DNA of 64,000 nt from NCBI GenBank assembly GCA_001661515.1, contig LUVW01000024.1:83430-147429 (forward strand), read 5' to 3'. The translations under genes were made by a program, and so were the position numbers. This DNA is from Capniomyces stellatus (taxonomy: Eukaryota > Kickxellomycota > Harpellomycetes > Harpellales > Legeriomycetaceae). Shown here piece after piece: positions 53,565-64,000 of the stretch. Position 1 is the first letter of the stretch. Every line of letters begins with the position of its first letter. The notes beneath the pieces were generated by a model. That model did not search any database. It was not told the origin of the DNA and saw only the letters and a program-made list of their open reading frames with translations.

Positions 53565-54090
53565 CAGACTATTGTTGTTGTGTTAAATTCAACTCTTAAA
53601 ACGTTAATAGTGACAAGACACCTGGTACAAATACCAAATATTTAGGTATGACAATATGTATTGTTTAAATTTTAGTTTTGAGATTGATTTATATTGAGCT
53701 GAAGTTGCTTGGAATAGCAATGTAAAATATAATTTGATACATAACCTTCAATGTTTTATATTCTCAAAGTCGAATTTCGCAACAAGCTGAGGGTTGTGAA
53801 TGAATATTACTTGATATTTGTAACTGTGAAATCAATTATTTAGGTCTTTGTAAATCTGTATCAGGTATTTTGGTGATGGCTTTTTATATATAATTACAAC
53901 GTGTGTATTTTATTGCCTCTCCAGTTATATCCACATCTGTTTTATAAATCTGTTTGCTTGACTTATTAGTATAAATATATGTGCTATTTTACTTGTAATG
54001 GCCTTTATAGTTGGATAAAGATACATCAGCCAGCTTTTGTTAAAGCCAGGACTTCTTACACTGCTATATTTAATTATAACATTGTTTTCA

Positions 54091-54506
54091 AAAGAATAAA
54101 TTGATTATAAAAGATATTTGTATAATAGACGGTGTGAAAGTGTACTCGCTAAGCAAGGGTTGGATGGGTAATCTGGTTCACAGAAGTTTTACAATGAATT
54201 TTAGCTAATAAAAGATGTTCCAACTGATATTTGTCCATTTTTGAGAAGCTAGAATTGGAAAGTATTAAATAAAGGGGGGGGGGGGGGGNAAAAAAAAAAA
54301 AAAAGGGGGGGGGGGGGGGGGGATTAATAAAGTTGATCAGCAGCAGCTAATATTATGTAATAATAATAACAGTGGTCGTAATTTGGTTCACAATCAAAGA
54401 ATTATAACAAGATTAATAGTATAATTGATAAATGGGAAAATAAAAGTAAAAATAAAAATAAAAATAAAAGTAAAAGTAAAAGTAAAAGTAAATAAAAAAA
54501 GAGATA
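54091..54506. other. Spacer with G/A homopolymers and N
   Basis: AT-rich 3' flank of the lysyl-tRNA synthetase gene. At about 54275-54322 there is a G run, one N, an A run and another G run, an unresolved homopolymer join. An (AAATAA)/(AAGTAA) simple repeat lies at about 54440-54490. Confidence 0.7.
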
Positions 54507-56813
54507 TTATTGGTGATCCTCAGGTTTCATGGCGGGGAAAAGAATGACTTCTTTGATGTTGATGGAATCGGTTAGGAACATGGTGATTCGTTCAATACCC
54601 ATTCCCCAGCCACCAGTAGGAGGGAGACCATACTCGAGAGCAGTGATGTAGCCTTCGTCAACAGGTTGAGCTTCATCATCACCAGCAGCCTTGTCACCAG
54701 CCTGGGATTCGAAACACTGTCTTTGGACCTTGGGGTCGTTGAGTTCGGTGTATGCATTGATGACTTCGCGGGTGGCCATGAAGAGTTCGAAGCGTTCGGA
54801 GAGTCCGGGGATGGAGCGGTGGTACTTGGCGAGGGGACTCATCATCTGGGGGGTGTTGGTGATGAAGGTGGGGTTGATGCACTGGGTTTCTAGGAATTCG
54901 GAGACGAGTTTGTCGAGAAGTCTGGAGTTAGTTCGTGGGGCAGAACAGTCGATTTTGTGGAGGTTACACAGGTCGCTAAGGACTTTATTGGCCTCAGGGG
55001 TGTGGAGCTTATCGGGGCTTGGGAGTTTAGTTTTAAGGACTTCCTCGAGTCCAGTGATCATATCGAGGCGCTTGAATGGGGGCGTGAAGTCAATAGTGAC
55101 AGGGTCTTTGTCAAAGCCGTGCATGTGGTACTCGACCTGGTACTTGCCAAACAGACTCATGACGAGTCCAGAAAGCAGATTTTCGGTGAGTTCAATCATG
55201 TCTTCATAATCGGCATATGCCATGTAAAACTCGCAAGTCGTGAATTCTGGGTTGTGTGTCAGATCGATTCCCTCGTTTCTGAACTGTCGCCCAATTTCGT
55301 ACACCCGGTCAATCCCGCCTACTACCAGCTCCTTCAGGAACAGTTCAGGTGCCACTCGCATATACATGTCCAGCTTCAGGTCATTGTGATGCGTTACAAA
55401 CGGCTTTGCTGTTGCTCCTCCTGCCAATGTGTTCATCATTGGTGTTTCCACCTCCAGGAATCCCATCGAGTCCAAAAACTTTCTTGTATAATTCACTATC
55501 TTTGCTCTTGTCACAAAGTTGTTTCGCACGCTTGGGTTCATAAGCAAATCAAGGTATCTCTGTCTGTACCTTGTCTCCTGGTCCTTCAATCCATAATGCT
55601 CCTTTGGAAGAGTTCTCAAACATGGCGCAAGAAGCGTCACGTCTTTTGGAAATATCGACAATTCTCCTCTCTTTGACTTTCCTGGATATCCTCTAACTCC
55701 AACAATATCTCCTCTCTTCAAATTGTCATGAACTATTGAAAATTCTCTTTCTGAATCCCTAAATTATCAATTTATTCATTATTACTATCACTATTTATCT
55801 ATCTATTACTATCTGTTACTATTTATCCATTACTATTTAACTATATATTATTCAACTATCTATCTATCTAATTAACTCTTCAATTATCACTTACTGTGCT
55901 TGTGCCATTATTTGTATCTTTGCTCCCTCTCCATGGAAATCATAGAATCTAAGCTTCGCTCCTGCTGCTCTCATATTGTAAATTCTACCCGCCAAACTAA
56001 TCTCTACATCGCTCAAATGCTCTCCAAGTTTCAACTCTTGGAACTTTCTCACATACTCTGTCATTGACATTGTCACTGTAAACTTGTGTGGGTATGGATA
56101 TGGTCCCTCAACTCTCATTTTATCTACTGCCCTTGTTCTGATCTCAAAGTATTGCTATTTTATTATACCATATCTATTAATCCCCCTCCACTCCTATTAT
56201 TCCCTTCCACTATTAACCCTTCCATTATTAATATCTATCAATTTTCTTCCTTACGCTTGGTGTCAACTCTTCTTCGTCCTCTTCCTTCTTCTTGTCCTCC
56301 TTTACTACTTTTGGTGGCGCTGCTGCTGCCTTTTCCATCTATTTTTTTTATTTCATCTTTTATTATTGGTTTCATTTCTTCCTTCCCCCTTATTCCTTTT
56401 TTCTTTATTTTACCTTCTTGGCATCCTTCTCTCGCTGCTTTGTTCTTCTCTTGAGCTCACTAATTCCAAAACATGTTTCATTGAAATCATTAGTACCATT
56501 ATTTTATTTCCTATCCATCTTTTCTGTTACTGACAAGCTCCCATTCCCTTCCATCCTACTTTATCTACTTGCGTTATATTTATCAAACAGTACTCCCCAT
56601 CCAGTATCAAAATACCAATCTCTCTTTTATAATCTCTTTGCCTCTACTCTCCACTTATATTGTTTCTTTCATCACTCCTCCCCAATTAACTCGTTAACCT
56701 CATCCATCTCTTTACTCAAACTCACTCCTCTCTTACCTCTTTGATATCTGCTCTCCTGTTACTTCATCCAAGTACAGCTTTTCAGTTGCTTGTGGTTGTG
56801 CTGATTCACTCAT
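54507..56813 (-). CDS. KRS1: Lysyl-tRNA synthetase, cytosolic class II
   Basis: Five exons on the minus strand: 56737-56813, 56414-56459, 56255-56338, 55895-56154 and 54507-55758. Phases agree, total 572 aa (yeast 591, human 597). The enzyme charges tRNA-Lys with lysine in the cytosol. The N-terminus has the eukaryotic basic helix [16 protein letters not shown]. The OB-fold anticodon-binding domain covers PYPYPHKF through [12 protein letters not shown]. The class II core has motif 1 ([12 protein letters not shown]), motif 2 ([20 protein letters not shown]) and motif 3 ([16 protein letters not shown]). Codon use is more GC-ending than in neighbouring genes, as expected of a highly expressed gene. 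The ATG at 56813 is the first in frame and matches the usual start length. Confidence 0.98.
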
Positions 56814-59195
56814 CTTTTGCTTTTTTGCTTTTTGCTTTTGCTTTTTTGCTACTTTGGTTTGTTTTATTTCTTGTACGCAATCCTTTTAACACAAACCAGA
56901 ATCTGTTTATTTGTGCCCTTTTAATCTGCTAAAATCGCACAATATAAAAAATTGTTTCCTTATTGCTGTTATTCACAATAGTACCAAGAGAATCTATTTC
57001 CTTGATCCTGAATCTGTTTAGCCTTTCTTTTATTTCCAACTTGAACTAATAGCTACAATTTATATTTTCCTTTTGATTTAATTTAATTTGTTCAAACTTT
57101 TTTTTTTTAAAAAAAAAAAAATTGCATTTACTACAAAGAGAAAAAAAAATTATTTAATTTATCGTTTTTACAATACGGCGTTATATTTACCTACATTTTG
57201 CTTGCCAATTTATTTCCCTTCCCTGTTTTATATTTCACTCACCTTCCCCACTCCCCCCCCCCTCTTTTTTTTTTCTTGTTTAATTTTGTCATTGTCTACA
57301 TCAAACCATCAAATTTATCAAATCACAAATCAAAACAAATCCGTGCCTTTGCTATTCTTCTACTATATTAGCCCAGCCAACACCTGAGTCCATCTATTTC
57401 TCTCTGTTCTGTGCATTTGACACTGTAAACAAAAAAAAATTTACTTTTTTTTTTGACGCCAGTTTTTATTTAATTCTTACTTTACAGATAAAACTCATTC
57501 AATCAATTATTTCGATTTCCACCAACTTACCCTGCGGTTTTTTTTTACCTGAACTTATTCCACCATCATTTCATAAATCATCCTTCCTCTGTTCAATAAA
57601 CCCATTCGACTCGATTACCCAACTATACTCAATTTGTCAAAGCCAATTCCCGAATTTGTAATACACTCGAGTCTTACTCTATTTTTATTCATTTATAGCC
57701 CACAAGTTCAATCCTCTTTATCGTCAGCTTTCAACCCATCTTTCAACCAATTCAAATTGCAAAAAAAAAAAATTCTTTCCCCTCCTTCCAACCCCACTTC
57801 TTTGCTTTTAGCTTGAAATATATATTGTACTTTTATATACTCTATCCAAATGTTATTTTTATTTTTTTTAAAAAAAAATCCACAAATTCACTAACCACTG
57901 TTGTTCAATTGGATGCTCTATTATTATTTAACTCGGCTTTCAACCAATTCAAATCTGTCATTTATTCTTTAATGACGCATTTATATCCGTTTATTCTGTT
58001 ATTTAAAAGTGTGCTGACAACGTTATTCAAACCCAAATCAGAATTTGATAACCACTGCAAATTCATTGTTACTACTATCCACGTTTCTAGCTCAACACTT
58101 ATACACCACATCATATAGCTTTAAACCACACTTTACCTTCACCTTAAATTTCAACCTCTTCAACTCGGCCAATTATCAACCCAAGCTCGCTTTTACTATT
58201 TTGTATCGTGTGATTTTCCTTTTCCACTCATCTTTTTTTCTCTATCAACACCGCCTGTTAAATCCCCATTACAAATTAATCTGAATTATCCCAACAACAC
58301 CAACATTCCTGCATTTACACAACCATCTCAACCACAACTCGTGTAAACACCAAGAGGTGCCTAAATAAGACTCCTATAAAATATCGGTGCCAGCTTGATA
58401 TAAATCATCGATAGATGTCTCCAATCTTCTTGTCACTGTTTTTCTTTTCACCCCATCTTTCAAAACTTTCAAATTTAATTCAATAAAAAAATAATTCTAC
58501 AAAATCGCACAATAATGTCAGAATAATACGTGTGTTTTGATTTTCAAGTTGCCCTGTGCTCACCAGCCTGTTTGTTCCTACCTGACCTTTTGTTTCCAAT
58601 TGACCTTTTGTTTCCAATTGACCTTTTGTTTCTAGCTGGACTTTTGTTTTTTACTGACCTTTTGTCCACTTTATAAATAAGTCGTGTAACAATAGAAATT
58701 AATTGAACCCAATGTCAAAACTATGACAAGTTTATTTACCAAACTTTCTTAGCAAAAAAAAGTAACCGCTTAACACTTGCTTGAAGTCAAAGCATTTAGG
58801 GAAATACGTCTGTTGTAACATCAATGGATTTCAAACCAACAATGTAGCATTCTAAATCAAAACCAATGGGATAAATGAAACCCTCAACCCTTTTGAAGTA
58901 TAGCTTATGGCACAGTGATAAACCAAGCGACTATATATCTCCTCATTAAATACTCTTGACTAAAAATATCCTAATTTGAGGAACCAACACATCCACCAAA
59001 GCATCAAAAACCACAACTCAATATCTCAACTATACTGCTTGACAAGAGGGCACCACACCAAGTACAAAAAGTACAAAAAAAAAAACACACACACACACAC
59101 ACACATTCGGCCGGCTTATTAAAAACAGGAATATTTATTTTTAGAGCTAGTTGGCAAGGCCGTATAATAAAAAGAAAATAGCGGACATGATATTG
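56814..59195. other. Intergenic region, pyrimidine-rich
   Basis: About 2.4 kb, T/C-rich on the plus strand (purine-rich in the direction of KRS1 transcription). Open frames such as 57088-57387 and 57813-58118 are low complexity without domains. It contains A/T homopolymers, a tandem TGACCTTTTGTTTCCAAT repeat (58583-58675), and (CA)n near 59085-59104. It should hold the KRS1 promoter and the 3' flank of the eIF2B gene. Confidence 0.5.
58583..58675. repeat. Short tandem repeat, about 19-bp unit
   Basis: About five imperfect units of TGACCTTTTGTTTCCAAT; the last two are degenerate (TTTCTAGC, TTTTTTAC). Confidence 0.8.
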
Positions 59196-61145
59196 TTATA
59201 TTAAATAAAGTTTAATCAGCTCGTCTCCGACAGCAGCGGGTGTAAAGATGCCTAGATCGGTAAACAGATAAGTGATGAACTGTGGAGGCGTATAATCAAC
59301 ATTCGGACTTTTGTTCATCAAGCGGTCGTTCCAGTCTATATCTCCCTTTTCTTTTGTAGAATCCATAACCAGGTGATGCGATGATGGAAAGTCGTATTGG
59401 TTTAGGGGATAAAATCTCAAAAACTTGTAGCTAATAGTATAGTAAATAAAATTTGATCAAGACGAGATTAGATATAAGTAAAAAGAAATTTGAATAGTCA
59501 ATGAATGTGCTAAAACCAACAAAACTCTAAAAAATATCATTACCTTTCTACTAATGCGTATAATGGCTTATTTGCCGCCTTGGCTATAACGGCTAGTTGA
59601 TAAGATCCAATCTACAACAACACAGCTCCTGTTAGTCAACAAAAAATGTACACAAGACAGCTCAAAATATAGCCATACAGCATGCCACACAGCATAAACA
59701 TAGACAATGATCACGCTACCTTATTAATCAGTCCACCGTTTTCAACCACAACCTCGGCGCCAACTAAAACAATATCTACTTTTTCTATGATAAACGCCAC
59801 AGATGAGTCCAAAATCACCTCGCACGGAATCCCAAGCTCGACCAGCTCATTTGCAGCCTTTAGTCTACGTTTTCAATTGTATTTTCAATATCGCCGGATT
59901 AGTGGTTTGGTTTAGCTCGCACAACAAATATACACGGGAAAAATAAACCAGAAAATACTGCATTTACCCTGCGCAATCAGGCCTAGATTCGGTTACATAT
60001 ACAGAAAACCGCTTGTTCTGCTTAGCTGCCTCCTTCAACGCGCACATTACAACCCTAGAGTACGAGTGCACAAGGATCACCATGTTGTCTCTAATGCACG
60101 GGTATGCTGTATAGGATATTTGCTCGCGACACTCGTTTGCTGTTTCCACAAACGAATTTCCTCCTTTGATCAACTTTTCTCTAAAATCCTCGACATTCTA
60201 AACATACACATACAGCCAAACCCTTAAATCCACTATTTTCACCCCCCCTCCCCCCTCTCCCTCCCCACACTTCTACTCTTAATTTTATGTTCAACTGGAC
60301 AACATGATCCATGATAAGTACACCCGCTCAAAGTATAAAAAAACAAGTTTCAAAAAAAAAGAAATCAACTCCAGGCTTACTCTGACTCCCAGCTGATTCC
60401 TTAGATGCATTTGTTGAAGAAACAGTTTGCATCCTGCGTAGCAAGCAATAGAATACTTGAAGTGATCAATCAATTTGTCGCATAGTTGCTGGATAGAAAG
60501 TATAAACTCGGACATTGTATTGGCTAACAAAAAATATATATAAACATTCAACATAAAACTCTTTAGCTTTAATAAAGGATCTCTGGTATAAAGGGCTTAC
60601 AAAAAGGGGAAAAGCTTAGCATTCAGTCAAAAGATCTTTGCTCCAAAATCGAAATCATAAAAACATACCTTTAATTTGCTTCACGTGCTCCACTATCGTG
60701 AACACGGCTGCGATTGGCGGTGACATGTCCTAAAGATTAGCATTAAACAAATGACGATACAGTCATACTAAGCATGTCAGTTGTTGGTTATATTTTATTT
60801 CATTCCATTCCACTTTAATTTCGGGGAAATACATTTAACCAAGCTGTTCAAGCCTTGTTTCGACATACCGTGTTGTTTTTCATCGCGTTTTCGTAACATT
60901 CTATAGGATCTAACTCCACTATTTTTGTTTTGTTTATTTTTGTTTTGTTTATTTTTATAGTTTTGCTGTTTAACAAAGGCAAAAATCTTTGATTACATTC
61001 AGTTGAGTAGATTACGTTGAGATTTGGAATATCGGGAACAAGAAACAATAGAAAAACATAAATTCAGCAGCCAAAGCAAACTTAAATCTAAGCAAGTATT
61101 CGAAATTGGGCTGTACTTTTTGTCACTTTATAATATTGACTTACT
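59196..61145 (-). CDS. GCN3: Translation initiation factor eIF2B subunit alpha
   Basis: Minus-strand exons: 60869-60918, 60670 region (60669-60729), 60381-60523, 59968-60197, 59720-59864, 59544-59611 and 59196-59430, plus an upstream exon ending at 61145. Phases agree. eIF2B-alpha is a regulatory subunit of the eIF2 guanine-nucleotide exchange factor and senses eIF2 phosphorylation. Signatures are [118 protein letters not shown] and the [10 protein letters not shown] end. The first clear coding exon has no in-frame ATG before its acceptor. Splicing the GTAAGT donor at 61144 to the acceptor before 60918 joins A to TG and makes AAAATGGAG, giving 310 aa, the family length (about 305). The split start is inferred. 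Confidence 0.94.
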
Positions 61146-62872
61146 TTTGTAGTTTTATAGTTTTGTTGTAAGTTTGTTTTTTGCTTTTTGGTCCTGGCTT
61201 TAGTATTTATGATTATTAATATTTGGCTTTAGCTTTAGTTCAACTTGATTTCTCTTTTTTAATCGCTTTTCAGAATTAGTCTCAAAGCTCAAAGCAGATT
61301 CTTCAGGATCCTTAATTTTTCTTTGTCTGGTAAGGTAGTTCGAGGCTTGCTTATATGCTTATTGTTTTTCTCTCTTTGGTTCGACAAGGGATAGATAAGA
61401 GACCTCTCTGTGATACTTGTTGGATTTGCTCGGCGACTTGAATTACAGAATTGAAATTTGCAAAACTGGCTTTAAAGTTGAAAGTATCAAAGACTTTCTT
61501 TTGAATTGAAAATGTAGAAAATTTTGATTGTAGTTTTCTTGAAATTCCAATAATCTAATGTAGTTTTTCCTTCTCTTATTTTTTACTTGTGGAACGCATT
61601 AAGGTCCGTGTATAAAATCATGGCTATGATTGGGTTGTATGTTGATGTTTGGCTTTGCTAGTTGGTATTTTTCAACATTATGATGATTTTAAAAGCAATG
61701 GGTTTGCTTTTATTATTGCTGAAATTGGGGTTGCTATTATTGTTGAAATTGGGGTTGCTTTTATTGTTGAAATCATGGCTTGTTTTTAAACAACGCTAGC
61801 AATACAAATCAGCAAACCAACTGTTTCAAAATCTTGTAAAAATTAAACAACAATAAACAGCAAACAGCAAGTAATCTGCTACTGCACACGAATCGTTTAA
61901 CTTGGCAACAAAATCTTCATTCTTGAACCTCCAGTCTGAAAACAATAATACAAACACATTGAGAGAAAAAATAAGTACGCCTACAATCATTGTATTTTGA
62001 TACACAGCACAAACCGACCTGCAATACGGCTTGTTTAATTTCCAGAACTGGGTGGTAAAAGTAGTGTAAAAACAATACAGCCAACATGGAAGCTCTAAGA
62101 CATAGCAATCAAGATGTGGTTGCTACAGGGAGGAGATTTCGAGAAGTCCATTACCACAGGTTCCCGTTAGGGCTGAGAAGGTTAGCTAAAAACGCAGCTC
62201 AATTATATAATATCGCTACTAAATGAGTTTTTTGTTTCTGTTTTTGTTTTTGTTTTTGTTCATTTGTTGGGCTAAAGTGAGTTTGTGTCCACTGAACAGA
62301 AATAAAACGAACAAAATAAAACAAAAAGCACAACATGAAAACATAAGGCCATAATGACAATTAGACCAATGGGGGTTGATTATACAGTATACTACTCTGT
62401 TCACGTCATTTTAAACGCAAGTACTGTTTGATTTATAGTTTTGTGAATGGGTCTTGTGTGTTAAGAACATCGATACCAATTATATTCTTACGCCCAAGTA
62501 GCATGCAAACGATTTATTCAGAGCCTCGTAAGACCAAACTTAGCCATACTGCCTCTAAAATGATATGCATTTGGATTATTTATTTATTTTTAAAGAGGGG
62601 GCGCGGGCGTTGATATAGTATACAAATATGCCACAACTAAAAATAAGGTCAAAACTAGCATACTCTCAACCTAGCGTGTATCTTTGATTGTTCAACTCTG
62701 TATTTGTGTATGTGCTGTAGCCGCGAATTTTTATAGCACGGAGTATTTGAGCAAAAGGGACAGTATTTTAGGTAACAGCAATTTGATATTTACGATACAA
62801 GTTTATCGTGTTGTACTTTGGCAAATGTCGAATAAAAGACTAATCGCGAACAATTAACCAATCGGAATAGAA
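61146..62872. other. Divergent intergenic region
   Basis: AT-rich spacer between eIF2B-alpha (minus) and the 62873 gene (plus), so both promoters probably lie here. A short tandem repeat occurs at 61701-61778. Open frames near 61917-62108 and 62428-62613 have no domain. Confidence 0.5.
61701..61778. repeat. Tandem repeat, about 27-bp unit
   Basis: About three units of the type TTATTGTTGAAATTGGGGTT follow each other (TTATTGCTGAAATTGG, then TTATTGTTGAAATTGG twice, the last degenerate). Confidence 0.75.
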
Positions 62873-63935
62873 ATGGAGAGCAAGGTTCGGGAGCATTTTG
62901 TTGTAGCCACAAAGAAATCGATTTTATATTTCGTATCACACGATGGGTACTGGAACACTCTAGATATAAACTTGGAGCTGCTAAAAGATAAGGAAGAGTG
63001 TTTAGCATTTACGCTGTTTGAAGTCACAAACCGAGTCAATGACAAACTTGAAAAGCACATTGTAACAGTCATTGCTACGCATTCAATGGTATTTTTTTTT
63101 TCAAAACTTTAATATTGATGTGTTTGCCTTTATCCTATCCTATGCAGTGCTATGGATATGTGAGCAATAACTACACTAGTTACTATTAGGGATGCTTTGG
63201 TTAAAGGTTGTTGGTAGGAAACAAGAGAGATAATAAGACATGCCTTACTAAATGTTTTAGATTGAGGATGAAGAAGACGGAAGCAGCAAAGACGTGTATA
63301 CGTTGTATATGTTTGGGGTAGATGAGCTGCCAGAGTTGGAAGAAGATATGCTATATTTGTACAACACCAGTGGCGAGAGCAGCAGTGTAGAAACTAGTGC
63401 AGATGTCTTGGAAAGCGGCAATAAGGAAGCACAGGGCAGCCGCAACATAAACCTAAACACTGGAGTTGAATCCGAGTTCAATTATGAGATTGGGCCGGAC
63501 AGCAGCAGCAGCAACAAAAGTACTGGCCGCAATCGCCAAAAGAAAAGCAAAAGAGGCAAGCTCAAACGAGACAACAAAGCGGAGGACAAAGTGAAGAAGA
63601 GGGCGAGTTTTAATATCGACTCTGATGTTGGTGACAATGTTGGTGATAATGCCAAGAAAATTGACAATGGTAGCAATACAGACAGTGTATATAACTACAA
63701 TAAGCTTGAAGAAGATGAAGAGTATGATGATGAGGAAGAAGATACAAGTGGTGAGGATGATGAGGATGGATATGAGGATGATGATGAGGGTGGATATGAT
63801 GATGAGGATGAGGATGAATGTGTTGATGAATGTTCAATGAATTCGTGGCCATTTCTTGAACAAAGGCTGTTCTTAGCACACGGTAATTTGAAACGAGACG
63901 TTTTATATATGTGTAGAGTTATAGTTGTATACTAA
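62873..63935 (+). CDS. Unidentified protein with N-terminal beta-rich region and acidic tract
   Basis: Two exons, 62873-63088 and 63261-63935, joined in phase 0, give about 296 codons. The 3' end is uncertain: a donor-like GTAATT after LFLAH (about 63882) suggests the coding sequence may continue past the window. The N-terminus (VREHFVVATKKSILYF, ECLAFTLFEV, HIVTVIATHS, VYTLYMFGVD) alternates hydrophobic residues as in beta-propeller or beta-sandwich blades. A basic patch KKSKRGKLKR follows at about residue 155. After it comes an Asp/Glu/Tyr/Gly-rich acidic tract (residues about 220-265), then NSWPFLEQRLFLAHG. A weak resemblance to the N-terminus of Rab3GAP2-type proteins is not enough to name it. 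Confidence 0.6.
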
Positions 63936-63979
63936 ATTAGAGAGTACAGAATTAGTTTGAATTAATACAACATTAAAGT

Positions 63980-64000
63980 TTAGGGAGGGGGGGGGGGGGG
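63980..64000. other. Terminal G homopolymer
   Basis: The window ends in a run of G after GTTTAGG, the same kind of homopolymer edge seen at the internal N gaps. It is likely a contig end or sequencing artefact. Confidence 0.7.

Larger units (their letters stand above)
51206..54090. repeat. Segmental duplication, unit 2
   Basis: Second copy of the 47302-50160 unit, complete in sequence. It starts one base after the N at 51205 and carries the ankyrin fragment and the intact protease gene. Collinear homology with unit 1 is seen out to the CAGCCAGCTTTTGTTAAAGC block near 54035. Confidence 0.85.

Noticed and set aside
57088..58284. Several plus-strand ORFs of 60-101 residues
   Set aside because: Phe/Ser/Leu-rich translations of pyrimidine-rich spacer DNA without domains or splice logic.
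1..64000. CRISPR arrays, bacterial operons, Shine-Dalgarno sites or a phage-like system
   Set aside because: The window is eukaryotic: introns, Pol III tRNA promoters and LTR elements. No regularly spaced repeats or prokaryotic gene order is present.

Overview
The window is nuclear DNA of an AT-rich, intron-rich fungus. Evidence: spliceosomal introns of roughly 40-240 bp with GTAAGT-like donors and phases that match across exons, standard-code stops, tRNA genes with eukaryotic internal promoters, Ty3/gypsy chromovirus and Tc1/mariner remnants, and fungal-type core genes. Secreted S1 (chymotrypsin-fold) proteases fit an early-diverging, possibly insect-associated lineage (Kickxellomycotina/Harpellales-like). 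That placement is inference; no marker gene here settles it. Gene models were built by hand by joining exons whose splice phases agree.

Left arm (1-33.6 kb), housekeeping genes. MED13 (Mediator kinase-module subunit, about 3,694 aa, four small 5' introns, then one 10.4 kb exon) converges on HUS1 (checkpoint clamp, 7 exons). Next come a small ORF with a PP1-docking-like motif, ribose-5-phosphate isomerase, and a 13-exon Arb2/FAM172A-like gene convergent with a 10-exon TRAPPC12-like gene. A DUF4139 protein follows, diverging from a U1A/U2B''-type snRNP protein, which in turn converges on UBE3D.

Middle (33.6-54.3 kb), accessory island. It holds decayed mobile DNA (Tc1/mariner 3' end, two Ty3/gypsy integrase ends, three LTR-like families, some nested) and a three-gene tRNA cluster (Arg-ACG, Ala-AGC, Leu-CAG) with LTRs placed 7-9 nt from two tRNA 5' ends. 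Three S1-protease paralogues are present: one intact, one with the catalytic His replaced by Ser, and one pseudogene. The first two sit on a roughly 2.8 kb direct duplication that includes 670 bp of perfect identity ending exactly at Ns, so an assembly artefact must be considered. Fragments of an ankyrin-repeat gene lie in both copies.

Right arm (54.5-64 kb). Lysyl-tRNA synthetase (5 exons) and eIF2B-alpha (8 exons, initiator ATG apparently created by splicing) are both on the minus strand. An unidentified two-exon gene with a very acidic tract runs toward the right edge.

The conserved genes span transcription (MED13), splicing (U1A), DNA-damage signalling (HUS1), translation (KRS1, eIF2B-alpha), trafficking (TRAPPC12) and ubiquitin (UBE3D). 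They do not form one pathway. Several gaps are bounded by homopolymer C, G, A or T runs, which look like sequencing or assembly problems.
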